A DNA stretch of 64,000 bases from G963691835 sp963691835 (GCA_963691835.1 OY829383.1:124001-188000); one strand, 5' to 3'; counted from the first letter of the stretch, positions 14,782 through 22,892 are shown. The notes: generated by a model from the sequence alone, not told the origin. A program made the numbers and translations.

Positions 14782-15453
14782 TCAGACGCGGGCTTTGTCG
14801 CCTTCGTCGATACGGGGGAAGTCCAGCGCCTTGAACCTGGCGAAGTTGCGGAAGGTCATTCGCCAGAAGTCGATTTTCTGACGGGCTTCCGGCGCGGCGG
14901 AAATTGCCTGACAGACCTGGTTGTGACACAGCGCGTTCAGAGCGTGATAAACCGCCGGGTGCTCGTCGCGCAGTATGTCGTTAAAAGTCCGCTCCCATCC
15001 CCGAACGATCAAGTCGTCGGTCGAGTGGCGGTCCACCTGCCCCGCCAGATCTCTCAAGCGCCCTTGAAGGGCCGCGTGGCCACGGGCCTTGCCGCTTACG
15101 TCGAATGCGTTCTCGATCGCGGCAAGAACAGCGGTGGTGGCGGCGGCGATGCCCGCAAGCAAATCGTAGTCCCCCATGACGCTGCCCAGTGCAGCGCTGC
15201 CGAGGATCAATACGCAGAAGTTACTGAGACGATGAACGCCGTCGTAGAAGCTGGCGCGCGCACCGTTGTAGCGCGCAGAGCGCTCCGCGTCGAACCAGAT
15301 CTCAAAGGCGCGGGTCGCTACTTCTTCGGCGACGGTCTCGGTGGTGGTGCTACGTCCCTCGGCGGGGCTGACTTCTCCACCGGCTCTCGGGTCGGAACTT
15401 CCCTCGGCGGGGTCGGCGGCGGCTTGCTCCCGCCCGAGTCCTTCGCTCGACAT
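14782..15453 (-). CDS. SLATT-like two-helix membrane protein
   Basis: The 223-residue product has a polar N-terminal tail and a segment RAFEIWFDAERSARYNGARA. Two adjacent transmembrane helices follow (about residues 77-94 and 97-115, the second LLAGIAAATTAVLAAIENAF), then a cytosolic helical part. This is the shape of SLATT domains, 2TM proteins often thought to form pores as effectors in nucleotide-signalling defence. No cyclase or SLOG partner is next to it here. It lies on the opposite strand to its neighbours and between two copies of a 113-bp repeat, so it is probably cargo. Confidence 0.55.
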   Translation of the reverse strand: MSSEGLGREQAAADPAEGSSDPRAGGEVSPAEGRSTTTETVAEEVATRAFEIWFDAERSARYNGARASFYDGVHRLSNFCVLILGSAALGSVMGDYDLLAGIAAATTAVLAAIENAFDVSGKARGHAALQGRLRDLAGQVDRHSTDDLIVRGWERTFNDILRDEHPAVYHALNALCHNQVCQAISAAPEARQKIDFWRMTFRNFARFKALDFPRIDEGDKARV

Positions 15454-15529
15454 GGCTCAAGTGCTCCCAATCGGTTCAATCTCAAATCTCGTCTTCCTCG
15501 TGCTCGTGTGAAAGGGGGCGCGGGGGCGC

Positions 15530-15562
15530 GCCGGGGCAGCGGTTCCAAAGGGCTGCCCCGGC
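15530..15562. other. Strong GC-rich hairpin upstream of the SLATT-like gene
   Basis: GCCGGGGCAGC (15530-15540) and GCTGCCCCGGC (15552-15562) form a perfect 11-bp stem with an 11-base loop. It lies in the 260-base gap between the SLATT-like gene start and the 80-residue gene. There is no T-run on either strand, so it may be a regulatory site or recombination-related structure. Confidence 0.4.
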
Positions 15563-15714
15563 AACAAGTTACCAAAAATCGCATCTCTCGCAAACCACGC
15601 ACACCATTGAGCGCTTCACTAGATCAGGCGCATTCGCTCCCGCGCCTGTCTGCGGCACGGGCCGGAGCCCCCAGTAGACTCGGGCCGCCCCTTCACCAAT
15701 CGAAGGAGCCGAAA

Positions 15715-15957
15715 ATGCTGGACTACACCTATCCGCACACGCGGAGCGACGGCACCAAGATCCATCACGACGACCGGGATATCACTCCGGAGAACCGGGA
15801 GCGGATCGCCGCTCTGACCAGCGCCAAGACCGAACTGGATGCGTTGTCCGAGAGGTTCCGCGCATCGGACGTCCCTGAGATCCGAGATCTCTCCAATGCC
15901 ATGCACGACATCTGGCACGACACCTGTGCCGGTGCTCTGGCGAACGCGGAGGACTAA
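15715..15957 (+). CDS. Small acidic phage protein, 80 aa (intact copy of the repeat)
   Basis: The product starts MLDYTYPHTRSDGTKIHHDD, continues DRDITPENRERIAALTSAKT and ends in a helix SNAMHDIWHDTCAGALANAED. It is intact, unlike its left copy at 14572. GAAGGAG lies 6 bases before the ATG, and its 3' end carries GCGGAGG which serves as ribosome site for the first pentapeptide gene 3 bases later. The function is unknown; it heads the rightward operon. Confidence 0.6.
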   Translation: MLDYTYPHTRSDGTKIHHDDRDITPENRERIAALTSAKTELDALSERFRASDVPEIRDLSNAMHDIWHDTCAGALANAED

Positions 15958-15960
15958 GCG

Positions 15961-16641
15961 ATGAGGGATATCTCAACAGAAGCACTCGTAGAAATCCTGT
16001 CAAACCACGCCGCGTGGCTGAAGGGTGAAGGCGGCGAGCGCGCCGACCTGACCGACGCCAACCTGACCCGCGCCTACCTGTCCGACGCCGACCTGTCCGG
16101 CGCCAACCTGAGCGGCGTTAACCTGACCGACGCCAACCTGACCAGCGCCTACCTGTCCGACGCCAACCTGAGCGGCGTTAACCTGACCGACGCCAACCTG
16201 ACCAGCGCCTACCTGTCCGACGCCAACCTGTCCGGCGCCAACCTGAGCGGCGTTAACCTGACCGGCGCCGACCTGTCCCGCGCCAACCTGCGCGGCGCTA
16301 ACCTGTCCCGCGCCTACCTGACCGGCGCCAACCTGGTCGTTGCCGACCTGTACGACGCCAACCTGACCGCCGCCGACCTGACCGCCGCCGACCTGTGCGA
16401 CGCCAGGCTGAACGGCGCCAAAGGCGTCGTGGACCTCGGCCACCCGGACGGCTGGCGCGCGGTCGGGTGGTGGAAAGACGGCAAGCCTTGGGTGCGGGTT
16501 GGGTGTCGGACAAAAAGCCTCTCCCATGCCCTCGACTATTGGTCCGACAAGGCTGACCGCCGCGTGGTCATGGCCGCGCTCGACTATTTCGAGGCTGTCG
16601 CAGCCATTCGCGCGGAAACCCCTGAGACGGAGGCGGCGTGA
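15961..16641 (+). CDS. Pentapeptide-repeat protein, array member 1
   Basis: The 226-residue protein has an N-terminal helix (ALVEILSNHAAWLKGEGGER), about 22 pentapeptide repeats of the A(D/N)LxX type (residues about 28-158), and a C-terminal cap. The cap reads VDLGHPDGWRAVGWWKDGKP and then VGCRTKSL...DYW. Pentapeptide proteins fold into a right-handed beta-helix; some (Qnr, MfpA) mimic DNA and bind gyrase. The last codons encode PETEAA and include GGAGG for the next gene. It overlaps that gene by one base (TGATG). Confidence 0.85.
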   Translation: MRDISTEALVEILSNHAAWLKGEGGERADLTDANLTRAYLSDADLSGANLSGVNLTDANLTSAYLSDANLSGVNLTDANLTSAYLSDANLSGANLSGVNLTGADLSRANLRGANLSRAYLTGANLVVADLYDANLTAADLTAADLCDARLNGAKGVVDLGHPDGWRAVGWWKDGKPWVRVGCRTKSLSHALDYWSDKADRRVVMAALDYFEAVAAIRAETPETEAA

Positions 16642-17513
16642 TGGAATTTAAAGAGTCAAAACTAAGGAAAATTCTCTACGACCACGCCGCGTGGTTGAAT
16701 CGCGAGGGCGGCAAACGCGCCGACCTGCGCGGTGCCGACCTGCGCGGTGCCGACCTGTCCGACTCCGACTTGGCCTACGCCGACTTGGCCGACGCCAACC
16801 TGGTCCTCGCCAACCTGTCCGGCGCCGACCTGCGCCGCGCCAACCTGACCGACGCCCACTTGAGCGGCGCTGACCTGACCGGCGCCAACCTGTCCGGCGC
16901 CGACTTGACCGACGCCAACCTGACCGGCGCCGACCTGCTCCGCGCCAACCTGACCGGCGCCGACCTGTCCGGCGCCAAGCTGATTAACGCCGACCTTATT
17001 AACGCCAACCTGACCGACGCCCACTTGAGCGGCGCTGACCTGACCGGCGCCAACCTGTCCGGCGCCGACCTGTCCGGCGCCGACCTGCGCGGCGCCAACC
17101 TGACCGGCGCCGACCCTATTAACGCCAACCTGTCCGGCGCCGACCTGACCCGCGCCATCCTGCATGGCGCCGACTTGACTGGTGCCGACCTGACCCGCGG
17201 CGACCTGACCGGCGCCAACCTGGTCGTTGCCGACCTGACCGACGCCAACCTGACCGGCGCCGACCTGCTCCGCGCCAACCTGTACGGCACAAAAGGGGTT
17301 GTCGATCTTGGCTATCCAGACGGCTGGCACGCGGTCGGGTGGTGGAAAGATGGCGAGCCGTGGGTACGCGTGGGGTGCCGGACAATGAGCCTGGACGAAG
17401 GTCGTGCGTACTGGGCCGACAAGCCCGAGCGCCGCGAGGTCATGGTCGCGCTCGATTATTTCGAGGCAGTCGCAGCCATTCGCGCGGAAACCCCTGAGAC
17501 GGAGGCGGCGTGA
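16641..17513 (+). CDS. Pentapeptide-repeat protein, array member 2 (longest)
   Basis: The 290-residue protein begins MEFKESKLRKILYDHAAWLN, has about 36 pentapeptide repeats, and ends with the same cap domain as member 1 (LGYPDGWHAVGWWKDGEPW, VGCRTMSLDEGRAYWADK) and the tail PETEAA. Its first 120 bases are almost identical to member 3, and its tail to member 1, showing recent tandem duplication. One repeat reads GADPINANL instead of the usual pattern. Likely role as for member 1. Confidence 0.85.
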   Translation: MEFKESKLRKILYDHAAWLNREGGKRADLRGADLRGADLSDSDLAYADLADANLVLANLSGADLRRANLTDAHLSGADLTGANLSGADLTDANLTGADLLRANLTGADLSGAKLINADLINANLTDAHLSGADLTGANLSGADLSGADLRGANLTGADPINANLSGADLTRAILHGADLTGADLTRGDLTGANLVVADLTDANLTGADLLRANLYGTKGVVDLGYPDGWHAVGWWKDGEPWVRVGCRTMSLDEGRAYWADKPERREVMVALDYFEAVAAIRAETPETEAA

Positions 17514-17962
17514 TGGAATTTAAAGAGTCAAAACTAAGGAAAATTCTCTACGACCACGCCGCGTGGTTGAATCGCGAGGGCGGCAAACGCGCCCACCTGC
17601 GCGGTGCCGACCTGCGCGGTGCCGACCTGTCCGACTCCGACTTGGCCTACGCCGACTTGGCCGACGCCAACCTGTCCAACGCCTGCCTGCGCGGCACCAA
17701 CCTGACCGGCGCCGACCTGCATGGCGCCGACCTGCGCTGCGCCAACCTGATCGGCGCCGACCTGCGCCGCGCCAAACTTGTCGTTGCCGACCTGACCGAC
17801 GCCAACCTGACCGGCGCCGACCTGCGCCGCGCCAACCTGGTCGTTGCCGACCTGACCGACGCCAACCTGACCGGCGCCGAACTGTCCCACGCCTACCTGA
17901 CCGGCGCCCTTCTCCCCGAAGGCTTCACGCCGCCTGAAACCCCCAAGACGGAGGCGGTGTGA
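17513..17962 (+). CDS. Pentapeptide-repeat protein, array member 3 (lacks the cap domain)
   Basis: The 149-residue protein shares the N-terminal 40 residues of member 2 and then has about 20 repeats. It goes straight to a short end GALLPEGFTPPETPKTEAV without the GWRAVGWW cap that members 1, 2 and 4 have. It still keeps the P(K)TEA tail with GGAGG before the next start. It is thus a shortened form, either a deletion product or a partner of the capped members. Confidence 0.8.
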   Translation: MEFKESKLRKILYDHAAWLNREGGKRAHLRGADLRGADLSDSDLAYADLADANLSNACLRGTNLTGADLHGADLRCANLIGADLRRAKLVVADLTDANLTGADLRRANLVVADLTDANLTGAELSHAYLTGALLPEGFTPPETPKTEAV

Positions 17963-18642
17963 TGCAATTCACAACAGAAGCCCTCGTAGAAATCCTGTCA
18001 AACCACGCCTTGTGGCTTACGGACAGCAATCAAGGCGAGCGCGCCGACCTGCGCGGTGCCTTCCTGTCCCGCGCCAACCTGATCGACGCCGACCTGACCA
18101 GCGCCAACCTGTACGGCGCCAACCTGCGCCGCGCCAACCTGCGCCGCGCCAACCTGACCGACGCCCACTTGACCGACGCCCACTTGACCGGCGCCAACCT
18201 GATCGACGCCAACCTGACCCGCGCCAACCTGTCCAACGCCTGCCTGCCCGGCACCAACCTGACCGGCGCCGACCTGTCCGGCGCCAAGCTGATTAACGCC
18301 GACCTTATTAACGCCGACCTTATTAACGCCAACCTGACCGGCGCCAACCTGACCGGCGCCAACCTGCGCGGCGCCTACCTGACCGACGCCGACCTGACCG
18401 GCGCCAACCTAAGCGGCGCAAACGGCGCCGTAGATCTCGGCTACCCGGACGGCTGGCGCGCAGTTGGCTGGTGGCACAAAGGCGAGCCGTGGGTACGCGT
18501 GGGGTGCCGGACAATGAGCCTCACCGAAGCCTATGCCTACTGGGCCAACAAAGACGACCGCCGCGAGGTGATGGCTGCGCTCACTTATTTCGAGGCGGTG
18601 GCAGCCGTTCGCGCGGAAACCCCCAAGACGGAGGCGGCGTAA
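17962..18642 (+). CDS. Pentapeptide-repeat protein, array member 4
   Basis: The 226-residue protein has the member-1 type N-terminus (TEALVEILSNHALWL), about 24 repeats, and the cap (LGYPDGWRAVGWWHKGEPW, VGCRTMSLTEAYAYWANK), ending PKTEAA. The N-terminal helix resembles member 1 while members 2 and 3 resemble each other, so the array reads A-B-B-A. It ends with TAA, and the next gene begins 3 bases later, so coupling here is by proximity. Confidence 0.85.
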   Translation: MQFTTEALVEILSNHALWLTDSNQGERADLRGAFLSRANLIDADLTSANLYGANLRRANLRRANLTDAHLTDAHLTGANLIDANLTRANLSNACLPGTNLTGADLSGAKLINADLINADLINANLTGANLTGANLRGAYLTDADLTGANLSGANGAVDLGYPDGWRAVGWWHKGEPWVRVGCRTMSLTEAYAYWANKDDRREVMAALTYFEAVAAVRAETPKTEAA

Positions 18643-18644
18643 CA

Positions 18645-19313
18645 ATGTTGCACACAACTTTCGAAGCAATCCGATCCCACGGTTTTTCCGATAGTGGGTA
18701 TCGGAAATTGGCAAAGTCACTGGGCGACATCAAGGCGTATGGCCGTGACACCCCTATACCGCTAACAACCATCGTGAAGTCCAACGGCATTGCGGATGCT
18801 CTTTGGTGCCTCCGCGCAGTCCAACCGTCAAACGAAATAGACCGTGTTTTGTCTCGGTTCTTAGTCGCGATCCTGTCTGATCCTGACCACGGGTGCCTTA
18901 GTCGGCTGAAACCGTCTGATGATCAGCAGAGGAGCGCCATCGGTGCGGTTGTTGATCTACACAAGCGGCGCTTAGAGGGAAAACCTGTGGGTCGCGAAGA
19001 GTGGGGCACCGCCAGGGGCGCCGCATGGGACGCCGCGCACGCCGCGCACGCCGCAGACGCCGAATACGCCGCACGGGCCGCACGGGCCGCCAGGGACGCC
19101 GCGTGGACCGCCGCTACGGGCGCCACGCACGCTGAATCGGCCGCCGCATGGGCCGTTGAGGCTGTCGCAGAGGCCGTATGGGACGCCGCATCGGCCGTCG
19201 AAGATACTGCCTGGCTCGCCGCACAGGCCGCCGCTAACGCCGCAGTGGAATGGCAAACCCGCGTCTTTATCGAATGTTTTGAGGCTGAAAACCCCGAGAC
19301 GGAGGCGGCGTGA
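18645..19313 (+). CDS. Ala-rich repeat protein sharing the array's tail
   Basis: The 222-residue protein has a globular N-terminal half (MLHTTFEAIRSHGFSDSGYR, ALWCLRAVQ) and a C-terminal half made of short Ala-rich repeats (AAWDAAHAAHAADAEYAARA). These resemble phage and rhizobial (A/W)-A-A repeat helices and probably form a helical solenoid. It ends in NPETEAA, the same tail as the pentapeptide genes with its GGAGG. The shared tail and operon suggest it works with the pentapeptide proteins. The function is unknown. Confidence 0.7.
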   Translation: MLHTTFEAIRSHGFSDSGYRKLAKSLGDIKAYGRDTPIPLTTIVKSNGIADALWCLRAVQPSNEIDRVLSRFLVAILSDPDHGCLSRLKPSDDQQRSAIGAVVDLHKRRLEGKPVGREEWGTARGAAWDAAHAAHAADAEYAARAARAARDAAWTAATGATHAESAAAWAVEAVAEAVWDAASAVEDTAWLAAQAAANAAVEWQTRVFIECFEAENPETEAA

Positions 19314-19519
19314 TGCGAGCTTCTATGGAAGACCTGCGCGACCATCTTGCAGGCCATGCCCTTGCTGGTCTGCTGACCGGCGCACGGGTTTTGGGTCAGT
19401 CCATGCCGCCGGATGATGCCGCATCGCTCGCCGTGGAATACGCGACAGCGTTAGCGAAGGCTCTCATCAAAGCGCGCTGCAAGGCCGACGCAGCCGAGCC
19501 CAAGGTCAATCAGCCATGA
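19313..19519 (+). CDS. Small phage protein, 68 aa
   Basis: The ATG at 19313 overlaps the TGA of the Ala-rich gene (TGATG) and uses its tail-encoded GGAGG. The product (MRASMEDLRDHLAGHALAGL and on) contains a helical SMPPDDAASLAVEYATALAK segment. Proteins of this size and look occur in phage recombination operons. The function is unknown. Confidence 0.55.
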   Translation: MRASMEDLRDHLAGHALAGLLTGARVLGQSMPPDDAASLAVEYATALAKALIKARCKADAAEPKVNQP

Positions 19520-19668
19520 CCTTCTTTGAGCGCATTACCGAGTGGGAAGACCGGTTTGCGAATGAGCGACCGATCCTCTCCGCGATCTTCGAGGGCGCTG
19601 TCCTTCTGGTCGCCATCTGCCTGATCGCCCTCATCGTCCACGTCTTTGGCCCGGAGTTGACCCGATGA
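19516..19668 (+). CDS. Tiny membrane protein, 50 aa
   Basis: The frame runs from ATG 19516 (overlapping the previous stop, ATGA) to TGA 19668 (overlapping the next ATG). It reads MTFFERITEWEDRFANERPI and then a membrane helix AVLLVAICLIALIVHVF, ending GPELTR. The perfect overlaps at both ends make it a real gene. The role is unknown. Confidence 0.6.
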   Translation: MTFFERITEWEDRFANERPILSAIFEGAVLLVAICLIALIVHVFGPELTR

Positions 19669-20078
19669 GTTGGCCGGCACGCATCGCCAAGAAGCCGCTC
19701 AAGCATGGGCGCACGAAGGTCAACGACCGAGAGCAGCCTTGGCACCAGAAGTGGATCCGAACTCTGACCTGCCTTGGATGCGGGGCCTCTCCGCAGAAAG
19801 CCACGATCGAGTGTGCTCATGTCCGCAATGGCACGGACGGCGGAACGGGTCTCAAGCCCAGCGACCGATTCACCGTGCCGCTTTGCTCCGACTGCCATCG
19901 CGAGCAGCACAACGTCGGCGAAGTCACGTTCTGGGGTGATCGGCACATCGACGCCGTCGCGACCGCGTCGACGCTCTGGAGCCTTCGGAACAAGGAAGAC
20001 AAGACCGCTCGGGCAGAGGCCGTGATCTTCGGCGCACGCCAGCGAGCAGACCTCAACAAACAACACGCGGGAGACTGA
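19665..20078 (+). CDS. HNH/DUF968-like putative nuclease
   Basis: The 137-residue protein contains CLGCG (residues about 36-40), ECAHVRNGTDGGTGLKPSD and PLCSDCHREQHNVGE. The two Cys pairs and the AHxR...K.SD...PLC..CH..QH spacing are those of DUF968/HNH-type phage proteins, in which His residues coordinate the catalytic metal. It lies before the ERF and SSB genes, fitting a nuclease that processes DNA for phage recombination. Activity is inferred from family only. Confidence 0.7.
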   Translation: MSWPARIAKKPLKHGRTKVNDREQPWHQKWIRTLTCLGCGASPQKATIECAHVRNGTDGGTGLKPSDRFTVPLCSDCHREQHNVGEVTFWGDRHIDAVATASTLWSLRNKEDKTARAEAVIFGARQRADLNKQHAGD

Positions 20079-20079
20079 G

Positions 20080-20805
20080 ATGACGGTTGTGTCACTAGGC
20101 CACAACAATCCGCCAGCCGAAACGCCCCTCGATGAGGCAAAGGCCAGCGTAGAGAGCTTGGTCCACGAGGCGCGAAACTGGTGCGACGGGGAGCCCGTCA
20201 GCAGCGAGAGCCAAGCTGACGAGCTGCAGAAACTCCTGCGCCTCATCCAGGCCACCAACAAGAAGGTCGACCAATCTCGGCAAGCCCAGAAGAAGCCGCA
20301 TCTGGACGCGGGAAAGGCCGTAGACGAGGCCTGGAAGCCGCTCAAGAGCCAATTGGACTTGGCTGCGAAGACCTGCAAGGACGTGCTCGCCCCGTGGCTA
20401 CACCATCTCGAAGACCTCAAACGCGAGAGAGAGCGAGAGGCAAAAGAGGCTGCTGACAAGGCTGCCGCCGAGGCGAAGGCCGCGCGTGATGAGGCGGCTA
20501 CCTCTACGGACCTCGCGACCCGTGAAGAGGCTGTCGCGCTGACCAAAGCGGCGGACGCCGCCGCGAAGGCCGCAAAGAAGGCCTCCAAAGACAAGGCGGC
20601 GGCAAAGGGGCTCGGGCGCGCAGCAACTCTTCGGACTGTGCGATCGGCCAAGCTTGTCGATGAGCGGGCTCTGGTCGCCCACTATTTCAAGAGCGACCGC
20701 GCGCGTCTGGTCGAGGTTCTACTCGGTTGGGCAAATGCCGAGGTCCGCACCGGCCGCGAAGCACCTCCGGGAACCGAAGTGAAGGTGACGGAGACGGTTC
20801 AATGA
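20080..20805 (+). CDS. Coiled-coil phage protein upstream of ERF
   Basis: The 241-residue protein begins MTVVSLGHNNPPAETPLDEA and has a long charged coiled coil (EREREAKEAADKAAAEAKAA and following, residues about 115-190) and a C-terminal domain with TLRTVRSAKLVDE. Phage genes of this type often sit directly before an ERF or RecT-type annealing protein in alphaproteobacterial prophages. It overlaps the ERF gene by ATGA. Its activity is unknown. Confidence 0.6.
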   Translation: MTVVSLGHNNPPAETPLDEAKASVESLVHEARNWCDGEPVSSESQADELQKLLRLIQATNKKVDQSRQAQKKPHLDAGKAVDEAWKPLKSQLDLAAKTCKDVLAPWLHHLEDLKREREREAKEAADKAAAEAKAARDEAATSTDLATREEAVALTKAADAAAKAAKKASKDKAAAKGLGRAATLRTVRSAKLVDERALVAHYFKSDRARLVEVLLGWANAEVRTGREAPPGTEVKVTETVQ

Positions 20806-21545
20806 CCGGATTTCCAGCAAAAATCACCGCCGCTCTTCATGAAGTTATGGAGAAGGTCGGCTACGTCCAAAAGACCGGAGAGAACAAGTTCCACCGCTAC
20901 ACATATGCCAGCGAGGCGGATCTCCTTCAGTCACTCCGGCCTGCGATGGTCCAGGCAGGGCTCATGCTCATCCCGTCTGCAAAAGAGCGGAGCACGGTGG
21001 ACGAGCATGGCAACACCCACGTCGTGGTGGAGTACACGTTGCTGCACAAGGACGGCGACGTCTGGCCGGAGAAGATCCTTGCCTTCGGCTCCGGCAACGA
21101 CAAGAGCAGCAAAGGCGGTATCGGGGACAAGGGCACATACAAGGCCCTTACGGGTGCAAACAAATACCTGCTGTTCAAGCTCTTCCAGGTTGCAACCGGT
21201 GACGACCCTGAGATGGAAGTAGCCGGGCCGGAGCCGCAAGGGCAACCAGAAGCCGAGGTCAGCGAAGAGGCCAAACAGCGGGCTTGGTGTCAGCGGTTCC
21301 TTGGCCGAGACAGCATCGATGTAGGGAACCCGGTAAATAAAATCCCCGAAGAGCGACAGGTGGAAATCCTGGAGCGCCTCATTGATGCGGCTCAGACCCT
21401 CGAAGTCCTTCATCGGCTGAAGGAAGAGAACAGCCTCGTGCTCGATGGCCTTGCCCTCAAGGACGAGGACGCCTGCATCCGGCTCTCGGAATCTTACCGG
21501 AAAGCCGAGCAGGAAATTCAACTCAACAACTCGTTGGCGGCGTGA
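20802..21545 (+). CDS. erf: ERF-family single-strand annealing protein
   Basis: The 247-residue protein has the ERF core: ENKFHRYTYASEADLLQSLR (residues about 27-46), then VVVEYTLLHKDGD, then GIGDKGTYKALTGANKYLLF (about 107-126). ERF proteins anneal complementary single strands and circularise phage DNA. The C-terminal tail is acidic and less conserved. It is followed immediately by SSB, a common ERF-SSB arrangement. The start at 20802 overlaps the upstream stop. Confidence 0.9.
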   Translation: MTGFPAKITAALHEVMEKVGYVQKTGENKFHRYTYASEADLLQSLRPAMVQAGLMLIPSAKERSTVDEHGNTHVVVEYTLLHKDGDVWPEKILAFGSGNDKSSKGGIGDKGTYKALTGANKYLLFKLFQVATGDDPEMEVAGPEPQGQPEAEVSEEAKQRAWCQRFLGRDSIDVGNPVNKIPEERQVEILERLIDAAQTLEVLHRLKEENSLVLDGLALKDEDACIRLSESYRKAEQEIQLNNSLAA

Positions 21546-22030
21546 TGTCTGGAAGCGTGAACAAGGTCATCCTGCTCGGCAATCTCGGGCAGGACCCGGA
21601 TATCCGAAGCACCCAGGACGGATCGAAGATCGTCAACCTCTCGATTGCCACCTCCGAGCGCTGGAAAGACCGCAACACGGAGGAGCAGCGAGAAAAGGTT
21701 CAGTGGCATCGCGTTGTGATCTTCAACGAAGGGCTTGCCAAGGTCGCCGAGCAGTACCTTCGCAAGGGCTCCAAGGTCTACCTGGAAGGCCAACTCCAAA
21801 CCCGTAAGTGGACCGACCAGTCCGGGACTGAGCGCTACGCGACGGAGGTCGTTCTACAGCGGTATCGTGGCGAGTTGACCTTGCTTGGTGGACGCGGCGA
21901 CGACGATCGCGGATCGCGCGGAGAGAGCCGGTCAAGCAGCCAATCCAGCGCAAGTGACTACGCAAAGGCCAAAGGCCGGGAAATGCAAGCACCGCTGCAT
22001 GATGACTTAGACGATGATATTCCGTTTTAA
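21545..22030 (+). CDS. ssb: Single-stranded DNA-binding protein
   Basis: The 161-residue protein has the OB-fold (MSGSVNKVILLGNLGQDPDI, VQWHRVVIFNEGLAKVAEQYL, GSKVYLEGQLQTRKW), a Gly/Ser-rich linker, and the acidic tip DDLDDDIPF that recruits replication and repair partners. It coats single-stranded DNA made by the phage helicase and ERF. The start ATG 21545 overlaps the ERF stop. Confidence 0.95.
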   Translation: MSGSVNKVILLGNLGQDPDIRSTQDGSKIVNLSIATSERWKDRNTEEQREKVQWHRVVIFNEGLAKVAEQYLRKGSKVYLEGQLQTRKWTDQSGTERYATEVVLQRYRGELTLLGGRGDDDRGSRGESRSSSQSSASDYAKAKGREMQAPLHDDLDDDIPF

Positions 22031-22073
22031 ATCAATTAGTTACAATACTCTCACCTAAAGGGGAAGGCCAGTG

Positions 22074-22424
22074 ATGTCTAGTCTAGCGCTGGGGCGGGAG
22101 CCCAAGGAGCATACAATCAAGTTCGAAAACCCTGTCTTTGAGACCGACTTGAACGTGACCATTCGGAACGGGCCGAAGTGGGCCGATACCCTTGGGCTGG
22201 GCGATGTCCTGGAGTGGGGCGACCCCTACGGGATGTACGGCCGGGTCGTGGGCGTCGCTTACGTCTCCCTTGAAGAGGCACCCTCTGCCTTGCTGGAACT
22301 GAACCACGACCCGGCCTGTCGCACGAGAGAGGGCCTAAAGGCCACTCTCGACAGGCTCTATGGCCTGTCAAAGCGCCGGATGGTCACCGTCATCCTTTTC
22401 AACCTCAGACAGTGGGTGTCCTGA
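22074..22424 (+). CDS. Small phage protein, possibly ASCH-like
   Basis: The 116-residue product (MSSLALGREPKEHTIKFENP and on) has WADTLGLGDVLEWGDPYGMY then GRVVGVAYVSLEEA, a pattern like the beta-barrel ASCH fold, which binds RNA or nucleotides. The similarity is by eye only. AAAGGGGAAGG precedes the start; GTG 22071 is an alternative start. Confidence 0.5.
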   Translation: MSSLALGREPKEHTIKFENPVFETDLNVTIRNGPKWADTLGLGDVLEWGDPYGMYGRVVGVAYVSLEEAPSALLELNHDPACRTREGLKATLDRLYGLSKRRMVTVILFNLRQWVS

Positions 22425-22426
22425 TC

Positions 22427-22702
22427 ATGACCGACGAAACCCAGACCAAGACTGACCTCCCCCGTGGCGGAACTGTCCTCTCGCGGGACGAACGGCCTAT
22501 TCAGGCGATCTTTTACAACGGCAGCGAAGAGGGTTGGACGGCTGACCAAAGCGGCGGGACAGAGATCGTCGCTTATGACGAGAACGGTCAAAGTGCGGCG
22601 GTCCCCTGGATCGCCATCCTAAAAAACGGACGCATTCAAAACCGGATACCTGCTCATTGCGTTGAGGTGTTCTACGGCCCGACACCGGGCGATGGCCAAT
22701 GA
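22427..22702 (+). CDS. Small phage protein of unknown function, 91 aa
   Basis: The product begins MTDETQTKTDLPRGGTVLSR and reads RPIQAIFYNGSEEGWTADQS then GTEIVAYDENGQSAAVPWIA. The last stretch, with two beta-strands and an NGQ turn, is typical of small phage proteins that set a conserved VPW motif. The function is unknown. It sits two bases after the previous stop and overlaps the next gene by ATGA. Confidence 0.5.
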   Translation: MTDETQTKTDLPRGGTVLSRDERPIQAIFYNGSEEGWTADQSGGTEIVAYDENGQSAAVPWIAILKNGRIQNRIPAHCVEVFYGPTPGDGQ

Positions 22703-22890
22703 CCGACACGATCCAGATCAACCTCAAACTCACACGTGGCCAGTGGGACGCTTTGGCCAAGACGATCAGGTTAGGTGGACCCGTACATGATTTCGCGGCG
22801 ATGCGGAACCAAGCGGAGCGTGACTGGTGGACGGCCTGTTTTCACGTAGCAGACCGGATCGAAAAGAAACTCGAAGAGACCGAGGCATAA
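22699..22890 (+). CDS. Small phage protein of unknown function, 63 aa
   Basis: The product (MTDTIQINLKLTRGQWDALA and on) contains a helix-rich AMRNQAERDWWTACFHVADR segment. It is packed between overlapping neighbours, so it is expressed with them. No family is recognised. Confidence 0.45.
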   Translation: MTDTIQINLKLTRGQWDALAKTIRLGGPVHDFAAMRNQAERDWWTACFHVADRIEKKLEETEA

Positions 22891-22892
22891 CC

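Noticed and set aside
14560..15957. A 465-codon rightward frame covering both copies of the small gene
   Set aside because: The middle is antisense to the SLATT-like gene and has no domain; only the ends are meaningful as two copies of one gene.
16000..18514. Antisense open frames of Val-Gly-Ala-Gln repeats opposite the pentapeptide genes
   Set aside because: They come from the reverse complement of 15-base repeat units, which stay open by chance. They have no ribosome sites.
15961..18642. CRISPR-like appearance of the short tandem repeats
   Set aside because: The repeats are 15-base coding units without spacers, clearly pentapeptide codons.
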